Shown: positions 25,065-33,887, counted from the stretch's first letter. The stretch: 64,000 nt of DNA from Caballeronia novacaledonica (GCF_900258035.1 NZ_OGTP01000002.1:124001-188000); one strand, 5' to 3'. Made by a program: numbers and translations. Notes: generated from the letters alone by a model not told the origin.

Positions 25065-26363
25065 TCAGACGGGAATCTTCTTTTCGTAATCGATGGCGCT
25101 GGAGCACACGAGCAAGCCGACGCCGGCCGCCGCGAAGAACATCAGCGCGAGGAAGTACGAGTGCGTGAATTGCACGATCGCGCCGACGATGATCGGCACC
25201 GCGACGCCGCCGATATTGCCGCCGAGATTCATGAAGCCACCGAGAAAGCCGATCTTGTTGCGTGTGCCGAGCGACGACGGAATGCACCAGTAGAGTCCGC
25301 ACCAGCGCAGAAAGAAGAGCGTCGTCGAAAGCAGGGCGACGACCGCGACCGCATTCGTCACATACGCCACCGAGAAGATCGACACGGTCGCGATGACCGC
25401 CGCGATGCCGAAGAGCGTACGCATCACGACATTCGGACGGCCGCCGGCGGCCTTCCACTTGTCCGCGATCCATCCGCCGATCAACTCGCCGATGAAGCCG
25501 CTGAAAAAGATGATGAAGCTCGAACCGCCCATCTGCTTGATGTCGAAGCCGTGGACCATGTGCAGATAGTTGGGCATCCACGTAAGCAGGCCGTAGAACA
25601 CGCTGTTGAAGCACATCCAGCCGAAGAACATGCACCACACCGAGCGGTACTTAAAGAAATCGCGCGTGCGGCCCGACAGCGACGAAGGCTCGGCGGCGGC
25701 GTCGCGGGCATGCGATTCCTCGATATACGCCGCTTCGAGTTCGTTCACGCCCGGATGCTCGCGTGGTGTATTGCGTACATAAAACCAGGCGAGGACGCCC
25801 GCGAGCACCGTGCCGATGCCGGCCACCGCGAATGCGAGCCGCCACGAGCCGAGCGTCGCGATGAGCCCGGTGATCAGAATCGCGCCCAGCGCCGCGCCGA
25901 GCGGGGCGCCGCCGTCGAGCAGCGTCGCGCCGCGGCCGCGCTCGGTTTGCGTCATCCAGATCGCGTTGAGCTTGCCGCCTGCGGGATAAATCGGCGCTTC
26001 GGACGCGCCTAGTCCGAGACGCGTGAGGAGCAGGCCCGGCGCGTTCGTGCAGAGCGCCGCGATCGCCTGGAAAAAACCCCAGAACACAGTGGCGGACGCG
26101 ATCACGATGCGCGGCTTGAAGCGGTCGGCGAGCATGCCGCCGGGAATCTGCATCAGCGCGTAGGTCCAGAAGAAGGAGGAGAGGATGAGCCCCTCCATCG
26201 CCGGGCCGATATCGAACTCTTTGGATATGAGCGGCATCGCGACGGACAGCGACGCGCGGTCGATGTAGTTGATCGCGATGAGGCTCAGCATGACGACGAA
26301 AATCTTCCAGCGAACGGTGGATTTGCCCACCGTCAATGCGGCAACACCGGATGTTGAAGACAT
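25065..26363 (-). CDS. MFS transporter, anion:cation symporter (ACS) family
   Basis: A 432-residue 12-helix carrier. It has the MFS loop GMLADRFKPRIVI between helices 2 and 3 and the LGASEAPIYPAGGKLNA motif typical of the ACS/hexuronate-galactonate group. These import organic anions with protons. AGGAG sits 7 bases before the ATG. It heads the racemase-dihydropyrimidinase operon, divergent from a GntR regulator, so it probably imports the substrate of those enzymes. Confidence 0.9.
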   Translation of the reverse strand: MSSTSGVAALTVGKSTVRWKIFVVMLSLIAINYIDRASLSVAMPLISKEFDIGPAMEGLILSSFFWTYALMQIPGGMLADRFKPRIVIASATVFWGFFQAIAALCTNAPGLLLTRLGLGASEAPIYPAGGKLNAIWMTQTERGRGATLLDGGAPLGAALGAILITGLIATLGSWRLAFAVAGIGTVLAGVLAWFYVRNTPREHPGVNELEAAYIEESHARDAAAEPSSLSGRTRDFFKYRSVWCMFFGWMCFNSVFYGLLTWMPNYLHMVHGFDIKQMGGSSFIIFFSGFIGELIGGWIADKWKAAGGRPNVVMRTLFGIAAVIATVSIFSVAYVTNAVAVVALLSTTLFFLRWCGLYWCIPSSLGTRNKIGFLGGFMNLGGNIGGVAVPIIVGAIVQFTHSYFLALMFFAAAGVGLLVCSSAIDYEKKIPV

Positions 26364-26440
26364 GTACGGGCTCCTGGATAGGCGGATGTTTTCGTGACGT
26401 CGCGCAACGTTGAACAGAGTATAGGATTAGAAATTTATAA

Positions 26441-26455
26441 TTACAAACAGTGTAA
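26441..26455. promoter_or_regulatory. Candidate GntR operator in the divergent promoter region
   Basis: A perfect inverted repeat TTACA-AACAG-TGTAA in the AT-rich stretch between the divergent MFS (start 26363) and GntR (start 26535) genes. The symmetry and size suit a dimeric FadR/VanR-type GntR protein. Assignment rests on position and symmetry only. Confidence 0.45.
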
Positions 26456-26534
26456 ACGATTGGTTTTATTGAAATTTGATCTGCCAGATCTTGGTGCAGG
26501 GTTTTCACCAACTTCGTGATAAGCTTGCACTGCA

Positions 26535-27266
26535 ATGAACCAGACCACGAAAAGCCCCCTTCTTTTGCGCACGCGCGGCATGGCTGCGGAGATCGCCGCG
26601 CGCCTGCGCGACATGATCGACGAGGGCGAGCTGCCGCCCGGCGCGCGCATCGACGAAAAGGAACTGAGCAGCGCGTTCGACGTCTCGAAGACACCCCTGC
26701 GCGAGGCGCTGAAGGTGCTGGTGTCGGAGGGGCGCGTGACGCATCGGCAGTACATCGGTTATCGCGTCGCGGAGATCGATCTCGACGACCTCGCCGCCAC
26801 GTTCGAACTGCTTCACGGCCTCGAAGCCATGGCGGGCGAACTGGTGCAGCGGCGCATCACGAACACGGAAATCGCGGCGATCGCGGCGAGGCATCGGCGG
26901 ATGGTGGAGTGTCACGACGCCGGCAAGCGCGCCGAATACTTCAAGCTGAATCAGCAGATCCACCAGATGATCGTCGACGCCGCCGACAATCCCGTGCTCG
27001 CTTCTGTCTATTCGACGTTGATGTCGAAGGTGCATCGGGCGCGCGGCGCGGCGAATGCGGACACGTTGCGCTGGGCCGAATCCGCGAGCGAGCACGAAGC
27101 CATTCTGGCCGCGCTCGAACATCCCGCGCGCGAAGGTCTGCCGGCGATTCTGCGCGAGCATTCGGAGAACACGGCGCGCGAAGTGCTCGCCGTCCTCGAA
27201 CGCACGAAACGCGACGCACCCGCCGCGCGAATCGGCGATCTCGCGCGCGAGGGAGCGTCGGGCTGA
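26535..27266 (+). CDS. GntR-family transcriptional regulator with FCD domain
   Basis: A 243-residue regulator. The winged helix-turn-helix (KELSSAFDVSKTPLREALKVL, residues about 39-59) is followed by an all-helical FCD ligand domain with the family His residues in LNQQIHQMIV and SEHEAILAAL. It is divergent from the carrier-racemase-dihydropyrimidinase operon and is probably its ligand-responsive repressor. It ends 6 bases before the convergent GntP gene. Confidence 0.9.
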   Translation: MNQTTKSPLLLRTRGMAAEIAARLRDMIDEGELPPGARIDEKELSSAFDVSKTPLREALKVLVSEGRVTHRQYIGYRVAEIDLDDLAATFELLHGLEAMAGELVQRRITNTEIAAIAARHRRMVECHDAGKRAEYFKLNQQIHQMIVDAADNPVLASVYSTLMSKVHRARGAANADTLRWAESASEHEAILAALEHPAREGLPAILREHSENTAREVLAVLERTKRDAPAARIGDLAREGASG

Positions 27267-27272
27267 TCGCCC

Positions 27273-28646
27273 TTACGTCAGCACGCTCCACAACACGAGC
27301 GTCAGCACGAGTCCTACCACGGAGACGATCGTCTGCAACACGGACCACACCGCGACCGTGTGCTTCAGCTTGAGCCCGAAGTATTCGCGCACCATCCAGA
27401 AACCCGCGTCGTTGACGTGGCAGAAAAACACCGAGCCCGCGCCGATCGCGAGCGCCATCAGCGAATTGTGCGTCGCCGTGAGTCCGCCGACGACGGGCGC
27501 GACGATACCCGCCGTGGTCGTCGTGGCGACGGTCGCCGAGCCGGTCGCCTGACGCAGCGCGACCGCGATCAGCCACGCGAGCAGGATCAGCGGCAGATGC
27601 GTGCCGACCGCGATCTTGCCGATGGTCGCGCTGATGCCCGCGTTGACGAGCATCTGCTTCAAGCCGCCGCCCGCGCCGATCGTGAGCAGGAGCGCCGCGA
27701 TCGGCGGCAGGCTCTTGCGCAGGATGCCGCCCACGCGTTCGCGCGCCATGCCGCGCGACCAGCCGAGCATCACGATCGCGAAGAGCACCGTCAACGCCAG
27801 CGCGACGAGCGGTTCCCCGACGAAATCGAGCGTGTCGTAGAGCAGCGTGTCCTTCGTGAGCGCGAGTTTGGCGACGGTGCGGCCGAGCATCATCACGACG
27901 GGCAGCAGGATCGTCACCAGCGAGATCGCAAAGCCCGGCGTCGATGCACCGTCTTCATGCGCCGTGAAAAGCTTGCCCATCTCCTCGGGCTCTTCGATAT
28001 GCAAACGTTTCGACAGCCACATGCCGTAGAGCGGGCCCGCGAGAATCACGGCGGGCAACGCGACGATGAGACCCAGCCCGAGCGTCAGGCCGAGATCGGC
28101 ATGCAGCGCGCTCACCGCGATCAGCGGGCCGGGATGCGGCGGCAGTAATGCATGCAGCGTCGTCATGCCGGCGAGCGCGGGTATCGCGATACGCAGGATC
28201 GGCTGCTTCGCGCGGCGCGCCATCACGAAGATGATCGGCACCATCATCACGAGCCCGACTTCGAAGAAGAGCGGCAAGCCGACGATGATCGCGACGAACG
28301 CCATCATCCACGGCAGGCGGCGCGGCGTCGAATGATCGAGTAGCGTGGTGACGAGCCGGTCGGCGGCGCCGGACTCGGCCATCAGCGCGCCGAGCATGGC
28401 GCCGAGCGCGATGATGATGCCGACGTCGCCGAGCAGCGCGCCGGCGCCCTTGCTGAACGCTTGCGCGATCGCTTCGAGCGGTTGATGCGCGGTGAAGCCC
28501 GCCGCGAACGTGCCCACGAGAATGGACAGGAACGGCGCGAGCTTGAGCACGCTGATGGAAACGATGATGATCGCGAGGCCGAGCGCGCAGGCGATCAGCA
28601 GTTGTGTGTCGTGGGCGGACCAGGGAGCGAGAGTGGCGGGATTCAC
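27273..28646 (-). CDS. GntP-family gluconate/organic acid:H+ symporter
   Basis: A 457-residue permease of the gluconate:H+ symporter family, with about 12-14 hydrophobic segments and the conserved GMTTLHALLPPHPGPL region and QATGSATVATTTTAGI near the end. GTG at 28646 is chosen because AAGG lies 6 bases upstream and the length then equals the family's usual 450. The longer frame upstream (to 28802) crosses a large palindrome and is unlikely to be coding. Transports gluconate or a related sugar acid; substrate unproven. Confidence 0.85.
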   Translation of the reverse strand: MNPATLAPWSAHDTQLLIACALGLAIIIVSISVLKLAPFLSILVGTFAAGFTAHQPLEAIAQAFSKGAGALLGDVGIIIALGAMLGALMAESGAADRLVTTLLDHSTPRRLPWMMAFVAIIVGLPLFFEVGLVMMVPIIFVMARRAKQPILRIAIPALAGMTTLHALLPPHPGPLIAVSALHADLGLTLGLGLIVALPAVILAGPLYGMWLSKRLHIEEPEEMGKLFTAHEDGASTPGFAISLVTILLPVVMMLGRTVAKLALTKDTLLYDTLDFVGEPLVALALTVLFAIVMLGWSRGMARERVGGILRKSLPPIAALLLTIGAGGGLKQMLVNAGISATIGKIAVGTHLPLILLAWLIAVALRQATGSATVATTTTAGIVAPVVGGLTATHNSLMALAIGAGSVFFCHVNDAGFWMVREYFGLKLKHTVAVWSVLQTIVSVVGLVLTLVLWSVLT

Positions 28647-28688
28647 GTTGACCTTGAGCTGACGCGCATCGCCTTGACTGCCGATGCG

Positions 28689-28778
28689 ATTACGAGAAGC
28701 TTTCGCGTCCCGCGCATGGTCTCGCGTTCTCTTTGGTACTTTGCGAGGCATGCGCGGGACGCGAAGCCCCGTCGTAAT
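28689..28778. repeat. Large nested palindrome upstream of the GntP gene
   Basis: Three nested arms share one centre: ATTACGA (28689-28695) with TCGTAAT (28772-28778), a 17-bp perfect arm TTCGCGTCCCGCGCATG (28702-28718) with its complement at 28749-28765, and CTCGC (28721-28725) with GCGAG (28743-28747). As RNA it folds into one long hairpin with a 17-base loop. A partial third copy of the arm, GCGTCCCGCG, lies at 28921-28930. It sits 43 bases upstream of the GntP start, so it may be in its leader. Confidence 0.75.
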
Positions 28779-28874
28779 AGCACTTTTCGAGTCGCCGGTC
28801 AAAAACGACCGCGCGACGTTCGTGCTCTCTCAGGCTGGCCTTGCAATCGGCTTGCCGCTCGTTGCGGGCATTTT

Positions 28875-28900
28875 GCGTTCTGCATTCAGAATGCTTTTTT
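28875..28900 (+). terminator. Orphan intrinsic terminator-like hairpin, plus strand
   Basis: GCGTTCTG (28875-28882), loop CATT, CAGAATGC (28887-28894), then six T. One G-T pair, otherwise perfect. No annotated plus-strand gene ends here, so it could close a small RNA that includes the palindrome at 28689-28778, or it could be incidental. Confidence 0.5.
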
Positions 28901-28934
28901 GTGTTTTGCATTCCGCATGCGCGTCCCGCGGACA

Positions 28935-29231
28935 CTACGCGGCGACTTTGCCGGAGCCGTCGGCGTGATCTTGCGCAAGGAGATCGAACAGCCGCAGGAC
29001 GCGGGCGCGTTGCGTGGACACGAGATCGTTTTCGTCGCCGAGTGCGGCGAGCCGCCTTTTCCAGTAGGCGCGATCGAGACAGGCCAGCGCCTTCTGATTG
29101 CCCGCTACAGCGGCCGAACGGATCATGCGCTCGATATGATCGAGCTGTGCATCCGCGACGCGCGCGGGCTTGAGCGCCGCTCGCGCGGTGAGCGCGGCGC
29201 GCCCGGCTTGCAAGACTTTCGACTTTTCCAT
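28935..29231 (-). CDS. Hypothetical small helical protein
   Basis: A 98-residue Ala/Leu/Arg-rich frame (MEKSKVLQAGRAALTARAAL start; WKRRLAALGDENDL in the middle). It is predicted to be helical with no membrane segment. I do not recognise a family. The ribosome-binding site is weak, and amino-acid use is compatible with both a real protein and a high-GC chance frame. It is kept because codon third positions look Burkholderia-like and nothing else explains the stretch. Confidence 0.4.
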   Translation of the reverse strand: MEKSKVLQAGRAALTARAALKPARVADAQLDHIERMIRSAAVAGNQKALACLDRAYWKRRLAALGDENDLVSTQRARVLRLFDLLAQDHADGSGKVAA

Positions 29232-29514
29232 TTTGACGCCCCGAAACGCCCTTTTTGCGGCACGCGGCTGTGTTTTTGGTCTAAGTCAGCCGTAAACCGC
29301 ATGAGTGGGAGACAGCGATGTGACAGCGGGATGGCGGCAAGGAATCGCCGACCTGAACCGCCCGCGACGCCGCACACGCTGCTCCTCGTCCAGCACGATA
29401 TACCGGCATTTCGAATACGCTTTACCATGCGTCTCATTTGCTGGCGCGCATCGTGCGCCAGCCACCGATCGAAAGGACAATCCGGACCGAATCCGACCAT
29501 CGACCATGCCCGCC

Positions 29515-30558
29515 GACTCAGATCCATCCGTGCTATCCACGCGATTCTCGACGCAGGACGTGCCGCGCGAACGCCAACTGCTTGCATGGCGCGAGCGCGT
29601 CGGGCATGTCGTCGATGTCTTGCCCGACAACGATCAAATCGCACGCGGTTTTGCGGGCAGCATCGATCTTCATGCGGCGGGCGGCCTCGTGTTCACCGAA
29701 GCGCGCACCGAGGCAATGGTGCTCGAGCGATCGATCGCGCGCGTCTCGACCGACACGCGCCGCGACTTCGCGTTTCACGTCTATGCGGAAGGCGAGTCCG
29801 GCCATGTCAGCGGCCTGAACGTGAAGCGCAGTGCGCCGGGCTCGCTGCGCGGCATCGTCGCGTTCGATCTGAATCAGCGCTTTCGCATCGAACGTCCGGC
29901 GTGCCGCGTGTTGACGATGTTCCTGCCGCGTTCGGTCGTGGCCGTGCATATCGACGATTGCGATGCGCTGCATGGCCGCGTCGTGCCCGAGAACGCGCCG
30001 CTCGCGCGCTTCGTTTTCCAGCATTTCGATGCCACCGCACGCGAACTGCCGACGCTCAAACGTCCCGACGCCATCGACGCGTTCGATGCCGGCGCGCAAC
30101 TCCTGCTCGCGGCATTCGCCGACAAACCGCATGCATTGCACGATTCGCGCGCCGCGCTGCAAGCGGCGGTGAAAAAACAGGTGAAGCGTTATGTCGAAAC
30201 GCATCTCCACGAAGCCGATCTCACGCCGACGAAGATCGTCGATGCACTCGGCCTGAAGCGCGCGACGATCTATCGATGGTTCGAGCAGGAAGGCGGCCTC
30301 GGCGCGTACATCCGGCATCGCCGTTTGCGAGAGGCAGCCGACGAACTCGCGCGGTTTCCGAATCTGCAGATCACCGATATCGCGTTCGGGCTCGGCTTCA
30401 AGAGCGCATCGGACTTCACGCGTGCGTTTCGTCGCGCGTTCGACGTGAGTCCGCTGGAAATGCGTCTGCGCGCGCTGGACCTGTTGCACGCGGCGGCCAA
30501 CGATCCCGTCATGCGCATGCACGCCGCGCATTCACGGGGCGTTCGGGGAAGCGGCTGA
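29515..30558 (+). CDS. AraC-family transcriptional regulator
   Basis: A 347-residue regulator. The N-terminal part resembles the AraC-binding-like domain of the FeaR/OruR type (SARD-like ligand domain, residues about 10-190). The C-terminal double helix-turn-helix covers about 235-330: TPTKIVDALGLKRATIYRWF, then ITDIAFGLGFKSASDFTRAF. The ATG at 29515 follows a purine-poor leader; the longer frame upstream is not family-like. Its 3' end overlaps the convergent MHS-type carrier gene by 50 bases. Target unknown, perhaps that carrier. Confidence 0.85.
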   Translation, partial: DSDPSVLSTRFSTQDVPRERQLLAWRERVGHVVDVLPDNDQIARGFAGSIDLHAAGGLVFTEARTEAMVLERSIARVSTDTRRDFAFHVYAEGESGHVSGLNVKRSAPGSLRGIVAFDLNQRFRIERPACRVLTMFLPRSVVAVHIDDCDALHGRVVPENAPLARFVFQHFDATARELPTLKRPDAIDAFDAGAQLLLAAFADKPHALHDSRAALQAAVKKQVKRYVETHLHEADLTPTKIVDALGLKRATIYRWFEQEGGLGAYIRHRRLREAADELARFPNLQITDIAFGLGFKSASDFTRAFRRAFDVSPLEMRLRALDLLHAAANDPVMRMHAAHSRGVRGSG

Positions 30559-31798
30559 GCGCGAAGAGCGTCACGCCATTCGCGGCGAGCAGGTACCACG
30601 CGGGCGTCATCACGCTGCCGGTCGCGCCGATGAGCCATGCGACCGCGAAGGGAGAGAACCCGCCGAAGATGACGACGCCGAACGTGTAGATCACCGAGAG
30701 ACTCGCCGCGCGCCGATGCTTCGGGAAGGCTTCGAGCATGAGCACCGAGCCCGCGCCCGCGTTGTTGAGCGCGATGGCGACATACAACAAGATGATCACG
30801 AGCGCGAGCGTATCCGATGCGCCTTGCGTCAGCGCATGAAACGCGGGATAGGCCGTCGCGAGCGCGCCGACCAGCGACGCGTATTGCAGCGTCTTGCGGC
30901 TCATCAGGCGATCGGCAGCGAGCGCGACGAGCGGCGTGACGACGAGAATCACGAGGCCCGAGAGCGACGCGATCAGGAAGCTCATCGCCGGCGGACGTCG
31001 CAACGTGTGCGTGAGATAGCTCGGCATGTACAACACGGCAACGTAGATGCTGGAGGAAGGCGCGGCCATCATCAAAATGCCGCACGCGAGCGGGCGTGCA
31101 TGTTCGCGCAGGACGATCGAAAGCGGCGTGCGTGCAGGACGCGGTTTTGATACCGATGCGTCGCCCGGTACGCGACGAAGAAACCATCCGAGCGGCGCGA
31201 TCAATCCGCCGATGACGAAGGGCACGCGCCAGCCCCATTGCGCGAGTTGCTCGTGCGACAGCAACGCGGACGTGCACGCGCCGACGAGCGCCGCCGCGCA
31301 TGCGGCCGCGCCCTGGCTCGCACCGCGCCAACTGACCATGAAGCAGCGTCGTTCGTAGGGCACGGACTCCATCAACAGCGCGGACGCCGGGCCGATCTCG
31401 CCGCCCGCCGCAAACCCTTGCAGAAGCCGCGCGAACACGATCAGCACGCTTGCGCTTGCGCCGATCATCGCGTGCGTCGGCAGGCATGCGATAAGCCACG
31501 TGCCCGCCGCCATCAAAGCGATCGACAGCCGCATGCCGGCTTCGCGGCCGCGCCGGTCCGCGTATCGGCCGATCAGCATCGCGCCGAGCGGACGCGTCAC
31601 GAAGCCCGCGCCGAAGGTCGCGAGCGACAGCAACAGCGACGAAGCGGCGTCGTGCGCGGGAAAGAATAACCGTCCGATGATCGCCGCGGAGAAGCCGTAC
31701 ACGGTGAAGTCATAGGCGACGAAGCCGTTGCTGATCACCGTCGCGACGATGATGCGGGTCAGATTCGCAGACGATTTTCGATGTTCGATGTCGGTCAT
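30509..31798 (-). CDS. MFS transporter, metabolite:H+ symporter (MHS) family
   Basis: A 429-residue 12-helix carrier of the ShiA/ProP/CitA-like MHS family. Motif GRYADRRGREAGM between helices 2 and 3 and LLQGFAAGGEIGPASALLME in helix 4-5 are typical. It probably imports a carboxylate or zwitterion. The gene ends inside the 3' end of the AraC regulator gene on the other strand (50-base tail overlap) and is divergent from the ECF sigma factor gene. Confidence 0.88.
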   Translation of the reverse strand: MTDIEHRKSSANLTRIIVATVISNGFVAYDFTVYGFSAAIIGRLFFPAHDAASSLLLSLATFGAGFVTRPLGAMLIGRYADRRGREAGMRLSIALMAAGTWLIACLPTHAMIGASASVLIVFARLLQGFAAGGEIGPASALLMESVPYERRCFMVSWRGASQGAAACAAALVGACTSALLSHEQLAQWGWRVPFVIGGLIAPLGWFLRRVPGDASVSKPRPARTPLSIVLREHARPLACGILMMAAPSSSIYVAVLYMPSYLTHTLRRPPAMSFLIASLSGLVILVVTPLVALAADRLMSRKTLQYASLVGALATAYPAFHALTQGASDTLALVIILLYVAIALNNAGAGSVLMLEAFPKHRRAASLSVIYTFGVVIFGGFSPFAVAWLIGATGSVMTPAWYLLAANGVTLFALSRFPERPVNARRACA

Positions 31799-31815
31799 GA
31801 ATAAACGGAGAGTGA

Positions 31816-31839
31816 AGCAATATTAACGGCCATATTGCT
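31816..31839. promoter_or_regulatory. Inverted repeat just upstream of the MHS carrier gene
   Basis: AGCAATAT (31816-31823) and ATATTGCT (31832-31839), 8 bp perfect, separated by 8 bases, 18 bases upstream of the carrier's start. Its position suits an operator or a leader hairpin controlling that gene; it is unlike the surrounding GC-rich DNA. Confidence 0.4.
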
Positions 31840-31919
31840 CATATCTTTCGTTGTTTCGCCGGATTCAATAATTAATACGCGCGAGTAATATACGATCAGC
31901 TTATTTGCCGCTTTCAATC

Positions 31920-32804
31920 ATGGACGACGCCACACGCGAATTCGACCGGCTGCGCCCGCGCTTGCAGGGCATCGCATATCGCATGCTCGGTTCGGTCGCC
32001 GAGGCGGAAGACATCGTGCAGGATGTATGGCTGCGCTGGCATGCAGCGGCGCGTGAAGCCATCGAAAATGCGGAGGCCTGGCTCGTCGCCGTCACGACGC
32101 GCCATTCGATCGACCGGCTGCGTGCCGCGAAAGTGCAGCGCGAACATTACGCGGGCATATGGCTGCCCGAGCCGCAGATCACGGAGCCGCCCGCGACGCC
32201 CGAAGAAGTCACGGAACGCGCGGACGATGTATCGGTCGCGTTTCTGATGCTGCTCGAACGACTGACACCCGAGGCACGCGCGGCGTTCCTGCTGCGCGAA
32301 GTTTTCGATGCCGATTATCCGGAGGTCGCGAGCATCATCGGCAAAACGGAAGCCACGTGCCGGCAACTCGTGAGCCGCGCCAAGGCACAACTGCGCGAAG
32401 AACGCCCGCGCCGTTCCGTGCCGCGCGAAATTCACAGGCGTTTGCTGCACGCATTCGCGCTCGCGATCGAACACGGCGATTTCGCGGCCATTCACGCGAT
32501 GCTTTCTGACGACGCGACGCTCGTCGGCGATGGCGGCGGCCACGTGCAAAGCTTTCCGAAGCCGCTACTCGGCGGCAAGCGCATTGCACAGCTTTTCTAT
32601 GCAAGTTTTCTGCGCTATGGAAAGGGCGTGCGTATTGAATTCGTCATGCTCAACGGCCAATGGGCGCTCTTGCGCTTCATCGAGGGCAAGCTCGAATCCG
32701 CTCAGACATACGAGATCGAAGACGAACGCATCGTGCAAATTCAGGTGCAGCGCAACCCGGAGAAACTCGAACGCATCGCGGCGCGTTACGGCAAGGCCTC
32801 GTGA
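31920..32804 (+). CDS. ECF41-type RNA polymerase sigma factor (SigJ-like) with fused C-terminal domain
   Basis: A 294-residue sigma factor. Region 2 holds GSVAEAEDIVQDVWLRW (24-40); region 4 lies about 110-165. It has the three marks I know for ECF41: WLPEP in the linker (81-85), DGGG in the C-terminal SnoaL-like domain (204-207, here DGGGH), and NPEKL near the end (279-283, the NPDKL motif). The fused C-terminal domain replaces an anti-sigma factor. The next gene is a CMD-type protein, the classic ECF41 partner. TTG at 31905 is an alternative start. Confidence 0.9.
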   Translation: MDDATREFDRLRPRLQGIAYRMLGSVAEAEDIVQDVWLRWHAAAREAIENAEAWLVAVTTRHSIDRLRAAKVQREHYAGIWLPEPQITEPPATPEEVTERADDVSVAFLMLLERLTPEARAAFLLREVFDADYPEVASIIGKTEATCRQLVSRAKAQLREERPRRSVPREIHRRLLHAFALAIEHGDFAAIHAMLSDDATLVGDGGGHVQSFPKPLLGGKRIAQLFYASFLRYGKGVRIEFVMLNGQWALLRFIEGKLESAQTYEIEDERIVQIQVQRNPEKLERIAARYGKAS

Positions 32805-32944
32805 GTTGCGGCGGAGATTGATGCGCGCGAGGCAATAGCGTGCGCACGTGCGCGTGTCTACCGTGAAAAGCTCGGCAAACATACGATGACATCCATGCCG
32901 ACCGCGACGTGCCGGCGGCGTCTTCAACCACGGATGGAGTCATC

Positions 32945-33424
32945 ATGACGCAGCGAATCAACTACGTGCAGCAATCGCCCGAACTGTTCAAGAAGTTCTA
33001 TGACTTTAGCCAGGCCTTGCAGGAGTGCTCGATCGAGCGCACCACGCTTGACCTCGTGACGCTTCGCGCATCGCAGATAAATGGCTGCGCCTTTTGCGTC
33101 GATATGCATGTGAAGGAAGCAAAGATTCACGGCGAGCGCGAATTGCGCACGCATCACGTGGCGATCTGGCGGGAATCGACGCTGTTTTCTCCGCGCGAAC
33201 GCGCCGCGCTCGCGTGGACCGAAGTGCTGACGCGCATTCCCGAACACGGCGTCTCCGACGAACTATATGGACGCGTGCGCGGGCAGCTCTCGGAGAAGGA
33301 ACTGTCCGACCTGACCTACGCCATCATGGCGATCAACGGATGGAATCGTGCGAATGTCGCATTCCAGACGGTGCCTGGTTCGTCCGACAAGGTTTTCGGC
33401 CTCGACAAGGCGAACCTGTCGTAA
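32945..33424 (+). CDS. Carboxymuconolactone decarboxylase/AhpD-family protein, ECF41 partner
   Basis: A 159-residue AhpD-fold protein with the redox motif Cys48-Ala-Phe-Cys51 and His55 (INGCAFCVDMH). GGAG lies 6 bases before the ATG. ECF41 sigma factors are commonly encoded beside CMD, oxidoreductase or epimerase genes, which fits this position 140 bases downstream of the sigma factor. Probably a peroxidase or disulfide-exchange protein in the sigma factor's stress response; the substrate is unknown. Confidence 0.88.
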   Translation: MTQRINYVQQSPELFKKFYDFSQALQECSIERTTLDLVTLRASQINGCAFCVDMHVKEAKIHGERELRTHHVAIWRESTLFSPRERAALAWTEVLTRIPEHGVSDELYGRVRGQLSEKELSDLTYAIMAINGWNRANVAFQTVPGSSDKVFGLDKANLS

Positions 33425-33462
33425 TGTATTCGCGCCGTCATTCGATCATGGGAGAACGGATC

Positions 33463-33870
33463 ATGCACAGCATCAAACGCGTGGGACTCACGCTCGTCTT
33501 CGGATGCGCGGCGCTCGTCGCGAACACGGCGCAGGCGGCGCCACAGGCCATCGTCAAGGAGCTCATGACGAAACCGCTGCCCGAATATCCGGGCAAGGAA
33601 GCGCTGATGATCAGCGTCGAATATCCGCCGGGCGCGGTCGATCCGGTGCATCGTCACGATGCGCATGCATACGTGTACGTGCTCGAAGGCACGATCGTCA
33701 TGCAGCTTCAGGGCGGCGAGCCCGTGACGCTCAAAGCCGGCGATACCTTTTATGAAGGCCCTGAAGATATCCACACCGTGGGCCGCAACGCCAGCAAGAC
33801 GAAGCGCGCGAAGTTCATCGTGTTGCTTCTGAAAGACAAGGGCAAACCGGTTTTCACGCCGACGAAATAA
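33463..33870 (+). CDS. Exported cupin-domain protein
   Basis: A 135-residue protein with a signal peptide (VGLTLVFGCAALVANTAQAA) and one cupin barrel: motif 1 PVHRHDAHAYVYVLEG (metal ligands His, His and Glu) and motif 2 GDTFYEGPEDIHTVGRN. GGAG is upstream of the ATG. It lies 38 bases after the CMD-like gene and is likely part of the same unit. Metal-dependent role unknown. Confidence 0.85.
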   Translation: MHSIKRVGLTLVFGCAALVANTAQAAPQAIVKELMTKPLPEYPGKEALMISVEYPPGAVDPVHRHDAHAYVYVLEGTIVMQLQGGEPVTLKAGDTFYEGPEDIHTVGRNASKTKRAKFIVLLLKDKGKPVFTPTK

Positions 33871-33887
33871 AAAAATCGAGCATGGCG

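Noticed and set aside
28461..30689. 742-codon plus frame across gntP upstream region and AraC gene
   Set aside because: It runs through the palindrome and the AraC gene in another frame and has low-complexity Arg-rich translation.
32805..32944. ECF41 promoter before the CMD-like gene
   Set aside because: TGTCTAC near 32854 matches only part of the consensus, and no CGTC is correctly spaced.
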